A stretch of DNA of 64,000 bases, taken from NCBI GenBank assembly GCA_033065855.1, contig JAVXUO010001736.1:611001-675000 (forward strand). Reading direction: 5' to 3'. This document shows, piece after piece, positions 46,845-59,500 of the stretch. Source of the DNA: Escallonia rubra. Its lineage: Eukaryota > Streptophyta > Magnoliopsida > Escalloniales > Escalloniaceae. Position numbers and translations under genes: made by a program. The stretch's first letter is position 1, and each line of letters begins with the position of its first letter. The notes under the pieces were generated by a model, which was given only the letters and a program-made list of their open reading frames with translations, did not search any database and had not been told where the DNA came from.

Positions 46845-48670
46845 TCTCAATTTCACATGTGACTTTTTTGTGAATTTTATATAAGAGATATAGTCAAATT
46901 GTAGGTCGTGAGGTCATTCTTCAAAAAAGATAGCCTACAACTCGTTTATTAAAGTTGTACATTAGGCAACTATTTTTTAATATTATAACTAAAGCTAATA
47001 AAACCAATAAATTCAATTCATTTATAACTTCAATTCATTATGGGCAATTATGTATTTTTATCTTCATGTTAGGGAGTGACTTAAGAACATATAAATTATA
47101 ATTAAGCCATACTAAGGTAGTATATTGGTTCGGTAGAGTTTTAGATTATTTGAAGTTAGTTTTTAAATTGTGTAAGCCTTTCTAATATAGCTCTCGTTAA
47201 GTGTGCAAATTTAAGTCAAATTTTACTTTGTGGTAAGCTTTTACCCTAAGTTTGTAGTCGTATGCACTTACTAACATGTTATAGTATAGAACCAAGTACT
47301 TTCAATTCTAAATTACAAGAGGGAGTTGGAGATGATTGGTGAATGAATTATAACAAGGTGAGAATGAGTTTGAAGAAGAAAAATAGGAAGATAAATGCGG
47401 TCTAAGACAACTTTTGCTTTAATTATAAGTATATATGATGTAGGTTGAAAAAATGTGGTGGTGAAAACGTGCGGACAGTCCATGGTTGTGTTTATGGTAA
47501 CCATGCCAGCAAGCGGATGAAACCAGATACGGCAGTAGCTAGTGGGTGATGGTGACGATAATGGTCGCACTAAAGGTGTACCTACAAACAATAGTTATCG
47601 TAGTGGTAATGGTAATGGTGATAGTGGTGGTGGTTGTAGTTGAGCAGCTGCTGGTTGACAGTGTGGTAGGTTTTTGGCAGCGACGATGGGTGGCCATAGT
47701 AACTCTAATTTGGTGGCAGTGGTGGCGACTCAAGAGATAACATCAGCCATGATGGTTGGTGACATTAATGGGGATCATGTTTTTACATCCGTGTATGCTA
47801 ATCAAGAAGTTCTCTTTGGTCCAAACCCAAATGGGAATGCACTGAACAATTTTTCAATGATAGCCTTCACTAACTATGCATGTATAACCTTAATACTCTA
47901 AACATACGTAAAAACTTACAAAACAAAAGAAACACGTGCGATAAAATACTTCTCTTGAAGAAAGATATGGGGCGCCTTTAGAGACATTTATGGAAATGTC
48001 TAGATAGCAGTTGGGCTTGATATATATTGCAAAAAAGAGAGTCCGGGTAGGACTAGACTCACACCCCGCTGAGAAGAGTTAGGTTGAGTGTTAGATTTTG
48101 GTGGTGATTTTTCTAGGAATTGGCTTTATATGCCTGCTTATTTGTGATTGACATTGTTTTTGGTGCACTAAGTAGGCTCTCCTTTTGACCTCGGGTTTGG
48201 CATAGTCCTTGTGCTAGAGTATGACCCATGAATGTTTAAAAACTGATTACCAACTTTATTGATGCAACCCCAAGATCTTCATTGGTGTTATTAGCGAGTT
48301 TAATCGGGCCGTAACTTACTTCCGTCTCTTTAATTACAGAACAATTTCGCAGACTTCATCAGGCACAATAGGATTGCGATGAGGTTGATTTAAGTTCATC
48401 TAGGGTTGAAGTTTCCGAGTTTCTAGATGATGCCGCACACATGTGTAATTTGAAGGCATTATGTGACCGTAAGTGTTTACTTTTATTATGAACCTACATT
48501 AAAATACTTTCATTTGGTGATGCTTTTACTTGCTAATTAACAATGTTTTTTGTTCCTAAATAATTAATTATGACTTTAATATCCTTGAGTTTCACAGTAT
48601 TATTGTTAATTTTTTATTCGAAACGTAATTGACTATCATGAAATATATAACTAACGAGAATCAAGTTACA
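46845..48670. other. Intergenic DNA, no supported gene
   Basis: A GTG/GTA-rich stretch at 47530-47680 gives low-complexity ORFs on both strands. The frame 47674-47901 has a non-repetitive tail but no family resemblance that I recognise. Confidence 0.4.
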
Positions 48671-48677
48671 TTCAAAC

Positions 48678-48705
48678 CCGTGCATTTGCACGGCTCATTA
48701 GCTAG
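48678..48705 (+). mobile_element. Helitron-type 3' terminus
   Basis: Plus strand: hairpin CCGTGC-ATTT-GCACGG (48678-48693), 8-nt spacer, CTAG (48702-48705) followed by T. The 5' end was not located with confidence; the plus-oriented motif near 41147 is one candidate. Confidence 0.55.
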
Positions 48706-49074
48706 TTGATTGAAACTTGGAGATGCCCAAACACGAGGGCAGATATTTCAAAGACACAAATTTCACAAGCGGAACTTGGGGGCTTAGAAAGTTCATTGAA
48801 TAAAAATCATGGCAGGATTAAAGAAGGATCAACAGAAGCCGATGAAGAAACAGAAAACAAAGGAGTAATCGATTGCATGGCAACTAAAGTGTGGAGAACA
48901 AAGCGGTAATGATTCCAAAGTAGGGTCAAAAGATGGCCATTCTACATTGCATCACTCATCACCCTTTTAAAAGCTACTTTAGATTCAAAACCCCAGCGCA
49001 TGTTAGCCCTACCAAGATCTCTTTACATACATAAAAGATAAACTCTCCCTCTCTCTCTCCCCCTCCCCTGCTCT

Positions 49075-51435
49075 TCATAACAGCACCAAGAGGACCACAC
49101 AACACAGAGCTCTTTGAACTGCTACAAACCCCACCACCTGCACAACCACCCAAAATTTGAATCCAATCAAAAACACCATCATTAACCTAATTGCTACAAT
49201 CATACAGGAGTGTGTTATTTGCCTACACACACACATGCAGCTACACCTACCCATGTACTCTTTATATACTGAAGTTGATTGCGCCACATGCAACCATTTT
49301 AAGTGTCATTAAAAGGGTCAATAGCTAAAACTATGATAATCCATATAAATCTTTAAAGGGAGTAGTTAAAAGTGGGGGAGCAATTCTAGAAAGCTTTGTA
49401 AAGGAAGCTCGCCTTGACATGGTGTTCTTTCTTCGAGTCCATTCCAAACTAGGCACTTTGACATGAGTTAATTACATAATTAGAGACAGTCCTTCCTATG
49501 GAAACTGCTAGAAGTGTGAAGTACGTAAAAACTTTACAAAGGGAACCGAGTCCTGAACTAACAAACTAAACCATATATGTACCTTAAGAGAAAGCATAAA
49601 GTAGAAGTGTTGTTGAGGTTACCTTAGCTGATGAAGTTGGAATAGGGCGTATGGTAGCAGAGTCCACTTCACCCGTGGGTAGAGGCACTGCTGGATTACT
49701 ATTGATAAATGGTATGTTATCACCACCTCCACCACCACCGCTGCCAGTGCCTTTGTTATCCGGGACTATGGAGGGGCTGCTAGCCGGAAAAGTTGCACTT
49801 GGTGCAGGACCCGGCGAAGAAGAAGTCGTTTCTCTTGGACGAAAAGGCCAAGGGTAAGCTGGGGAAGACGAAACAATGCTGCCGCCAAAGCTAGGTGGTG
49901 GAGCTGCCAATGGAGCTACTTCTGGTGTTGGGGCCAAATTATCCGGTGGTGAGAAGGAAACCTTCACAGCTAGTTTCTTGCCGTCTTGGCAAGCTTTGGC
50001 GGATCCATTGCTAAAAGAAAAGTAGAAGAATCCTTGACGTGATGGGTGCCACTTCATGCCATAACAAGAAGATGGTCAAAGAATTTAGCATTTAATTTGT
50101 TGCAAAATGAAACTCATTTTATTTCACATAAGATACCAAGTGAGAAATACAAATTGTCAAATTCAGACACAGTTATGCAACCAATTAGACATCTTAACAA
50201 GCAACTACTTGCCTGGCTAAATGAAGTGGCACACTCTTGTCAGTTAAGAAAAGAAAGTAGGAAACAAGTAAGGGGAAACTTTAACGTCAAGGAGCGAGAG
50301 AATTAAATGACAGAGGCCATAGGATAACTTTAAGATTGTTGGTTTCGATCCGTATACCAACGGACCATACATGCAATTCTATTCATAGTCAAAAAAAGTA
50401 AGGGGAAACTTTTGAAATAAGAATTTAGAAAGCCCTCCACCTTCATGGTGTATCTTAGGGGCATCTTAGGCGTATGTGAACCAATTGTAGAGCCAGTAAA
50501 AAACAAACCCAAAAAAAGAAAAAGAAGACATTTAGTTGCTTGTAAAGTGTCTTATGTTACTCTTAGAAGATCAACTATACTGCGATCAAGTGTTCCCAAT
50601 TGAAATTTAAAAAGTAAACTTTGAAAACAGCAAACACCAAACTTTACTCACTTCACCATCCCACATTGAAAAACAGTACAATCATTTACTAGTAATAACA
50701 TGGAACGTGAAACCATCAAATTTTTTCAGTGAGTAGTGATACGAGTGATTTGGCCAAGTTGTTTTGGCATTAAAGGCATCACTGACTCCTATCCATGATA
50801 GAGCTTCTCATTATTGCCAACGCAATCCTCGCAAAAGATGGGGTAAACATTTCATGGCATTGCCTTGCAAAAGCCATCCATATCATATCTTCATCATTAC
50901 CAAGAGAAGGGAGTGACAATTTGCAACCTTCTTTCGGTGGGAAAGTAATACAAACACACACACACACACACACACACATAGAGAGAGAGAGAGAGGTGTA
51001 CCGTGAAGGAACCAGAATTGGGTTTGGTGAGAAGTGTAGCTTGAGTGAAGTTGCAGAGGTCAAAGGCTCCCTTATTCTGGAAAATGTAGAGATTGTAGTG
51101 ATACTTGTGCTCGAAAACTGAAAACATAGAGGTAAGACCAAAATCATTCACAGAAGTACAATTAGCCGGAATTACCTTAAAATGTGAAGTAATAGATAAT
51201 TAGTACTAACTGATATATAGTAAAATCTTGCACTGCGCAATGTACAACCACTAAGCAAATCTAAACCCTGCACTTAGCGCTTTCATTAGTACTTACTAAC
51301 AGAGTCCCCTGCTTGAACAGTGGGGTTCTTCCATTCTGAAACACCATCCACTACGACTGTTGAACAGTGACCATGTTGGAAGAGCAGGTAGAGAAGGCTA
51401 AACAAGAAGAAAACAAGCACAGAGGAGACTTCCAT
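49075..51435 (-). CDS. Early nodulin-like protein (phytocyanin domain, GPI-anchored)
   Basis: Four exons inferred on the minus strand: 51435-51297, 51117-51002, 50051-49623 and 49137-49075, 248 codons. All joins use GT/AG and keep phase. Exon 1 gives a signal peptide (about 1-24) and VVVDGVSEWKNPTVQAGDSV. Exon 2 gives HKYHYNLYIF and DLCNFTQATLL. Exon 3 gives WHPSRQGFFYFSFSNGS, ACQDGKKLAVKV and a Pro/Ala/Ser-rich arabinogalactan-like stretch (about 125-225). Exon 4 gives a hydrophobic tail (VVGFVAVQRALCCVVLLVLL) that suits a GPI signal. The usual copper ligands of the second half of phytocyanins are replaced: Cys by Ser in FYFSFSN, His by Ala before the second Cys, and Met by Lys in GKKL. The protein is therefore a non-copper ENODL. 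It acts at the plasma membrane outer face; its ligand is unknown. Exon 4 is the least certain. Confidence 0.85.
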
Positions 51436-51708
51436 ACTTCTGTGAGAGGGGACTTTGTTTCTTCTCTTTTTTGCCTCTGGTATGTGGTGAATGTGGAAAG
51501 AAACAGGGGCGCTATGAAAGAGTGAGAGAGAGGGTTGTGGCCTTGTGGGTGTGTTAAAAGAGGAGTGTCAGGCGTGTTGGGCTTTTCACGGGAAAGGTTT
51601 GAATGGGTGCCAGTGATATTGGAGATTGTGCACTTATTACCAGTTGTTTTACTGTAAAAGGTTGAATGATTTTGTTTCTAACAAATTCCTACATTGAGAA
51701 TGGTAAAC

Positions 51709-51755
51709 CCCACACACACACACATACACACACTGTGTGTGTGTGTGTGTGTGTG
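51709..51755. repeat. Inverted (AC)n/(TG)n microsatellite
   Basis: About eleven AC repeats (one interruption) abut about eleven TG repeats, forming a near-perfect self-complementary tract about 280 bp upstream of the ENODL start codon. Confidence 0.92.
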
Positions 51756-53501
51756 ATGAGTGATGATGGGGTTAATTATTCTAAAATGATTAGCCTCTGT
51801 ATTTAATGTTGTTAACCCAACTTTCCCTTGAGTCTGCAGAGGGAAAAGGAGTCAAGTTGCCCTCTTTTACATCCTTTTGAGATTTTAATAGTCTCTCCTC
51901 CAGTAGGGATTATCAAGAGATTCCCAAAATATTTTATGGTAGGAATAACATCTTCAAAGCGTCGTATGGTACAATAACAAGAAAATGGTGATACCATGTG
52001 TTAAGAGCCTCATCTGTCCTTTCTTCTTCCTTCAAAGGTTCATTCAACCAAAGACCTACTACTTTGATAAGCTCTGGCGCCCAAACAATATAGGACCCTG
52101 CACTTTACCAGTATGGATACAGAATGTAAGAAACATGTCAAGAGATTGTTTATGGTTTAGCTCATCCCGACCTCCCTTTGTGACACTTCCTTTTGTGTAA
52201 TAGTAGAAGCATTTCGTTAATAAAATGATTTTATAGTTGTCGGATCGGTAGGTACTCTGACAATTAACAACATACATAATCAAACTAATAGCTGCGAATT
52301 ATAAACTTAAAATCAGCAAAGTTTGATCTGCATATATCTGATTGTGGTCGACTCCCCGGGCCATAGATGATGATGTTACTTCAAACTTGATTATATATAA
52401 TCATGTCTTAAAATGATGCACCAAATGTCCTTGTTTAAGGCAACCCTTTCATGGCAAAAGAAATAGTTTTCAAACTTTGTTTACCAAAACAAAAATTTGA
52501 GCTTTTAGAAAAATCAAAACTGAGATGAACTGTGCGAGTCCTGCATCTTAACAATTCAATTAGACTGAACCTCCAAACTGAAACGATAAAAACCTTAATA
52601 GGGACACCAGCTAAACACCACTGACCCATGGGAACCCTTAAAAGTTGTTATAATGTTTAACCTTTGGATGCGTGGGGCTGACTGCCCGCACCAAAAGAAT
52701 AGAAAGTGCATAAAATGACAGGAAGTAAAGACAAAAAACAGAGAAACAGAGTACTGTGTGAAAAGTTCCAAAGGGACCTTGATAACACACACACACACAC
52801 ACCTACACACATTTTATCTTCTCCGAGGAAGATAATATCACCAAAAATCTTTTCTCAAAGTAAAACTGTTTCACAGGGAGACAGAAGCACAACCGAATTG
52901 CTATAATTACATGCATAGTGCAACAATATGACCCATATTTGACTGCTTATAAAAGCATGTGCTGCAACCCCAGTGAACGTCTCTACAATGGACGATACTG
53001 GAAGTTTACGTTCACACTTATTTGTCACTAAAACTTGTGTTTTACAACAAAAGGAGTTACGCGAAACGGTTCCTACTATTTACATCGTACAGTTTTCCTT
53101 GTTTTCTGAGATTAAAGGTCAGGCAAGAACTTAACCTTCAAATTTGGAAATATAGATTTAGAAGAACCCTGGAACGCCACTAATACATTCGTACAGTATG
53201 CCAAGGATCCTCTATCCCCTAACATCGGCACTACAGGGAACTGAGGCTCGTATTGCAACAATCGCTAATTACAATAATCAACTAGACACTTCTATCATTT
53301 ATATGAAGCCCCTCCTCAATCTTCAGCAACAACGAATATCCCAAGTGCGATTACCTTATAGAAGAAACCTGTCATAAGAACCAGCGAAGGATATATCTGT
53401 GACTCACTGGAAGATACTTTACTCGTAAGGTCTGCCTATTTCCTTTTCCCACATAGGAGTAAGGAATTTGATCCTCATACCTCATGCGTGAAATAAATAA
53501 A
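51756..53501. other. Spacer between the ENODL promoter side and the GBF4 3' end
   Basis: No supported gene. It should contain the ENODL promoter (near 51436-51800) and, nearest 53502, the 3' UTR of the bZIP gene on the minus strand. An (AC)n tract lies at 52785-52808. Confidence 0.4.
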
Positions 53502-56500
53502 CTACCAATGCATGGAGCGAACTTTCCGGAGCTCACGTGCTGGTCTTCGCTTCTCAACAACTGGAACAACTTTCTCCATGAGCTGCATGTAAACGAAGTC
53601 CAGAGGAAGAATGAGATTGTTTCTGCAAATTATTTATTGCTCATCAAAAGGGTCCTATATCCTATGTGGTCAGAAATCAAGAGTCCTCGTCCACTTAGCA
53701 CACAACTACTCTACTGTTTAAAAGTCGGTTCTACTGCAAGGTCTACAAATGGGTTTGTCCAAGACAATATGAAGCAAAGCTCCGCCAGGAAACAAAAACG
53801 TTAAAAAACTGTAAAAGTACAAAATATTATGGGTAGAAAACATTCCAGAAAAATCAAAGTCAAAAAGGCAAAACACTAGGCCAGATTAACCATAATGGGT
53901 CATATCTGTAATTTCTGACATTCTTCAGCATTAAACTTCTATTTTAAGAACTTTTGGTTGAGACACTGCCATCTAGCCTTAGGACGATCTTCCTTGGTAA
54001 CAAATCATAGAAGAAGAAAAAAAAAGCAAGTTCTCTACCTGCTTGAACCTCTCATTAGTCCGCTCTGCCTGAAAAAAAAAGAAAAAAAATCCGTCGTTGA
54101 TAAGTTCGAAGAACTGAAACAAAAAGGCGAAAACAGTAAATTTCACAAAGCGCAAGAAAAAGGTACGAGGAAACCTAAGATTAGAAAACATCCATGACTG
54201 ATAACCAGTTATCAAGAACAGGTGACATTCATCAAGATACAACAGAGGATATGAAGTGAAAAGGATTACAAGATAATCAGACAATGTCAAACTTCACGAA
54301 TGGATATAGTGTGACAAAATATAAAAACCAATTTCCTGACTAATTGAAACCAATTTATTAGACTTGCAGCACTGCAAATAGCCAATAGCAGACGAGAACA
54401 CATCCCAATTATTAACAAAAAAAAAAATTGAGCGGATGAAACTACCCCCTTGGTTCCAAAAAAAAACCCCCACACAAGCTCTTTTTCCCTTTTCCTCTTC
54501 TACCCGCAAAACCAACCACAGCTGCCGCCACCACCAGCCATCCTTCTCTCCACCTACAAAACTATCACCAACACCACCACCTCCTCCCACCCCCTTTCAC
54601 AGCCTAACCCTCCACCAAACAATAACCCACAAAGCACACCCCCAAAACCTGACGAACCCGGCCCATTACCAAGCGCAGCTGCAAATAAGCCTTCAGACTA
54701 ACCACGACCAACCAGCACAGCACCACCGTGGACAATCCTCATTTCACAGCCATAACTACCATCTTTTTTCCCAAAAAAAAACCCTGGCAATTTTGTAATG
54801 CTGCTCTGACTATACAGCACCTTGTCATGATTCCCCTCCACCGCCAGATCTTCAACGCGTTATAAAATACCAGATCTAAATTACTTCCTTCACCCCCTCC
54901 ACTGCCAACAACCACCATCCACACCTTCCCACAATTCCAATTCAACCCACCACCAGACAAACGGAGATAATTTATCAAACGAATTCGATACATTTCTAAC
55001 TTCTGCACATCGATAATGATTTGTCTCTGGCAAGAGGACGTGGTTTGTAGTGGTGGGAATGGTGATGGCATAGTATGTGGAGGAAAGGGTGGCTGGTGGA
55101 GGAAAGGGTGGCTGGTGGAGGTGGCGGCATTGGTTGGGGATGCGGGGTGTGGTTGAACAGAGCGGAAGAAAAGGGGAAAGGAGCTTTGAGGGTACTTTTT
55201 TTCCCTTTTCTGAGACTGGGGGGTTATTTTTGTCTATTCCTTTTTCTACCCGCAACATTGCTTTCACTAAAGCCCTTAATGCTCTGGCAATAGGGGCTGC
55301 CTATGTGTGTGCGTGTGTATACGCGGTTGAATCACAGCTAGTACTGGGAAACCCCTTTTTTCCAGCCCATCTAGAACCGTCCACGATACTAAATAGGTGG
55401 TCAGGACATCCTTTTCTTAAAAAATGCCAAGCCTAACCACCACTCCTTTGTAGCGGCTGGCAACTCACAAAAAATGCCCCTTCAATTGTTACTTTTAATA
55501 TAAGTTGTATGCATCTGTGTGCAAACTCGACATGGTGGCAGTTGCTTGTCGGTGATGGAGGTGGTTGATCATTGGCGACGGTGTGTACGGGGGTGGAAGA
55601 GTTTTTTTTTTGTTAGACCACCCGGTATCCGGACACCACATTGGGAGCCGATTAACCCAGGTTCAAGCCGGGCAGGACCACATGGGCGGCAGAAGCTCTC
55701 CCTACCAAGTTTTAACGCAACTGCATTCCCAGGGCTCGAACCCGAAACCTCTGGTTAAGCTAGGACAGCCAGAGAGGGTGGAAGAGTTGTGTATAGCAAG
55801 ACAGGTGATGACGGTGGTGCCAACAACGATGGTGGGTAAGGTGATGATAAGCTGAAGAGGAAAGCGAATTTTCAAGGATTTTGAGTTCATTCATCTATAA
55901 ATTAGCTAAAGGGTTTGATAAGAGTGTATGTTGATTTTGGAAAGAATGTTTGTTTTAATAGCTAATTTGTGGATTTGTAATGGATTCGAGACAGCCCAGA
56001 TGCGATTGGAGACGGAAAAGAAGCTTTGGTGGTGGAGATGGAAATTGAAGCGTTCATGGAATTCGACACTGGAGATGAAACTAGTGATGTAATTCGACAG
56101 CAATGAATCAGTTCGATACCTCTACGACCACCAATGCTCCTCCAAAACCAAAAGGCAGACATCTAACCGAAACAAGAAATCACACACATTTGAAGTATCA
56201 CCTCATAAATCCATGAAAAATGAACCAAGTATTCTCTTTGAAGCGCCTGCTCAAAATGCACAAGAAAAGGCGTAAGAGGAGAATACCATAGGCACATACC
56301 TTTCCTCTAACACAAGATAACAAAGAAATTGGTCCCCGACCAATGGACGAGTAAGTGTACCATATAAAGTAAATCAGAACAATGTAATTAATAATTAGTC
56401 TATTATTGTGATAATGACAGATGCAATTTAAACCGAAATCGCAACGTCGATATAGCATAGTAACTTTTTATGATGTCATTCTTTTGCACCTCATGATCTA

Positions 56501-59500
56501 CTACAACAGTTCCTTTTCTGTCCTAAGTGCACAATTTTGTCACAGTTCCTCTCACTCTCTATGGACAACCCATAAGGCAGAAACTTACGAGAGGACCGAT
56601 GCATTACCATATCTTCTTTCCTATTTCTTTGCTGCAACTTATTCATAGCCTAACACCAAGCAAATAAAGTACAAAAAGATGAGCCAATCTTATCTAGAAC
56701 TACTGTATCATATATCTAACAAGAAACATCAGTAATGTCATTTTAAGAAAGACGGTTAATGTGTTGAAAATGAGATCTTGTGCTGCGATATTAGTCATTT
56801 GTGCAATTAATGGTGTTCAGAAATTAGTTACGGTTGTTAGGTAGGTAGTTAGCTTGGGTGGGAAAAGTTTTTACAGTTAGTTAGACAACTGTTGGTTACA
56901 AATTACAGTTGTTAGTTGTAACTTCTTTGTAATCACAAGCAATCAGCCTTAATTATGAGGAGGGGACAGCTTCTGTAACAGTTACAGAAGTTTACACCAG
57001 AAAACATACTCGTGGATTCTCTTGAGAAATTGGGTCTCTTAATGGACAATTAAGAGAAATTACTGAATCTAGTTCATAACAACTGGTATTAAGAGCCTCT
57101 TTTCTTCCTCGATTCTATGGAAGAAATTCTATGACGGAGGGAACTAGATTTCAGCAAGTCGAAGACCGAATAGCAGCAATGGAAGTGCAGTTGCAAGGCA
57201 TTGTACAAAGTCAGGACGGTCTTCAGAGTTCGGTAAAAATTTTGGGAAAAAGATTCCAGGATTTAGATTAGAAACTCAAGCCCAAGATGGACATCTTGAT
57301 GGATCTCCTGCAAATCAACCATGGGAGAAGGAAGAAATTGTCGAAACCCGTGAGGGGGGATGAGAAACCTATGAAAGCATCAGCATACTTGGAAGGGGAA
57401 GCAGATAAGTGGTTCCAATCGTTCAGAGACTCCATGGGCAACATGTCTAGGAGGGAATTTGGGGAAGACTTGCACATTAGGTCTAGTAACTCCTTGCCTG
57501 TATGATGACGCAGTAGGGGAAGTGAAAAAACTACAGCACGAGGCTCTCTGAGGCAGTACTAGCAGCAGTTTAAAGTCTTAAAATTAAGGGCTTCTGAAAA
57601 AAATCCAAGCCTAAATGATGATTACCACATCTCCACCTTCATCAGTGGGCTCAAAACAGAGAATAAGCACATGGTATGTATGTTTTAAGTCCCCCTAATC
57701 TCACACAAGCCATAGGTCTTTCTAGGTTACAAGAGGCAAATGTATCCTCTTTCCAAGCTTCACCAATTCCAGTCTAAAAAATTCAATTCTGTAACCCTAA
57801 AAACCAAACACTAGTTCCACAACAATGCTTCATCCCCAAGATTTCACCAACCATCCCCTGTTCCACCAAGAACATTGCGATTACTCCCTGTTTTCAATAC
57901 CAAAAGGCCCTGATTCCACCCAATCAGGGTATCAAGAAACCACTCTCTTCCAAACAAATCACAAACCCCTGTTCTTCAACTCTCAGACTCTGAATCACAG
58001 AGGAGGAGAGAGACTCGGCCATGTTTCACTTATGAAGAGAAGTTTAGACCAGGGCAGAAGTGCAAAAAAAGGCAAGTTTACATGTTAGTCCCTGATAGTG
58101 AGGAAGAGCAAGTGGACATTGAGGAAGATACAGAGAGTGAAGCAGTAGCCGAGGAAGAAACCACTGCATCAATTACTTTGCATGCCCTGGGGGGAACTCC
58201 TACAGGCAACACTATCAAAATTCAAGGTTTTGTGAAAAAGAAACCCATAACAATCCTTATATATAGTTGATCTACGAACAACTTCTTCGATCCTGACATA
58301 CCCAAGGCCTTAGGCTGTAGGATTGAACCAGTCCCTACCCTGATGATTGCAGTGGTTGATGGCTTTAAATTGGAAAGCAGTGGTAGGTGCAAGGACTTTG
58401 AGTGCAAGGGCAACCTTTCAAGGCTGAAATGGGAACGTAGACTGGGTGGTTGTGATGCTGTATGTCAATGGCTGAAGCATTTTCAGCCTGTAGTCTTCAG
58501 TTTCAAGAAACCTGGCATCTCATTCAATAAGGAGGGCAAGTTTTAGATGCACATAGGCGAGTCACTGATGAGCTAAATGCAAGTCATATTAGGAGCTAAG
58601 ATGAAAATATTACGGAGTAAGGGTTCAGGTCTGGTGGCTACTGTACGTATGATGTCTAAGGAAGCAGGTATGGTAACCTTGGATCCTATTTTTACCTAAG
58701 TTTTGGCTGAAATAGGGCTGTTATCATTTAAACGGGACTATCAAGAACAGGTATCCTAAACCCATCCCAAATTAATTGGACATGAGATCAGGATACCATC
58801 ATAAAGAGTCGGTGAAGAACATGTGTTTAAAACTGCATTCAAGACTCATTTGGGCCTTTCTGAATTTCGCATCATGCCTTTTGGCCTAACAAATGCCCCA
58901 GCTTCATTTCAAGCCTTCATAGATGATGCTTTAAACCACACCTTAGAAAGTTCATACTGGTTTTCTTTGATGATATTCTGATCTACATTAGCATGTAACC
59001 CATTTGACAATGATATATCAGCTTCTAGGGCAACACGCGTCATATGCTAAAAGGTCTGAATGTGAGTTTGCCAAGAGGAAGTTGGAATACCTAGGCCATA
59101 ATATTTACAAGGCATGGGTCCCAGCCACCGCATCCAAGATTGAGAGTATGCTCAATTGGCCCACCCGTACCTCAATTTTTTTGTGAGGGTTCTTGCGGCT
59201 CACGGGATATTACCGTAGATTTGTGAAGCATTATGGCCTGGTCTGCTGGTCAGCAAGCCCCTTACCGACCTCCTTAAAAATGGGTAACTTTGAATGGTCA
59301 CCTGCTGCTGACCAAGCCTTCCAGCTCCTTAAATAAGCTATGTGTGAGATTCCTACATTAGCCATGCCTGGTTTTCAGAAACCTTTTTTATCCTGGAAAA
59401 CGATGCAAGTGGATTAGGTATTGGAGCAGTCTCAATGCAAGAAGGCAGACCACTAGCCTATTTTAGCAAGGACTGTCCACCTATGAGAAAGAGCTTTCAG

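Noticed and set aside
47546-47901. Possible small genes in the GTG-rich stretch
   Set aside because: Low-complexity open frames on both strands, no recognisable family and no splice support.
41147-48705. A single 7.5-kb plus-strand Helitron containing both MULEs
   Set aside because: The 5'-like motif at 41147 and the 3' end at 48705 have compatible polarity, but nothing ties them together, so I list only the ends.
49138-49293. Whole 72-codon ORF ending at 49075 as a separate gene
   Set aside because: Only its last 20 codons fit, as the GPI-tail exon of the ENODL gene; the upstream part is intronic.
55725-55775. tRNA gene
   Set aside because: The B box is perfect but the cloverleaf cannot be completed; poly(A) tail and 13-bp TSD show it is a SINE.
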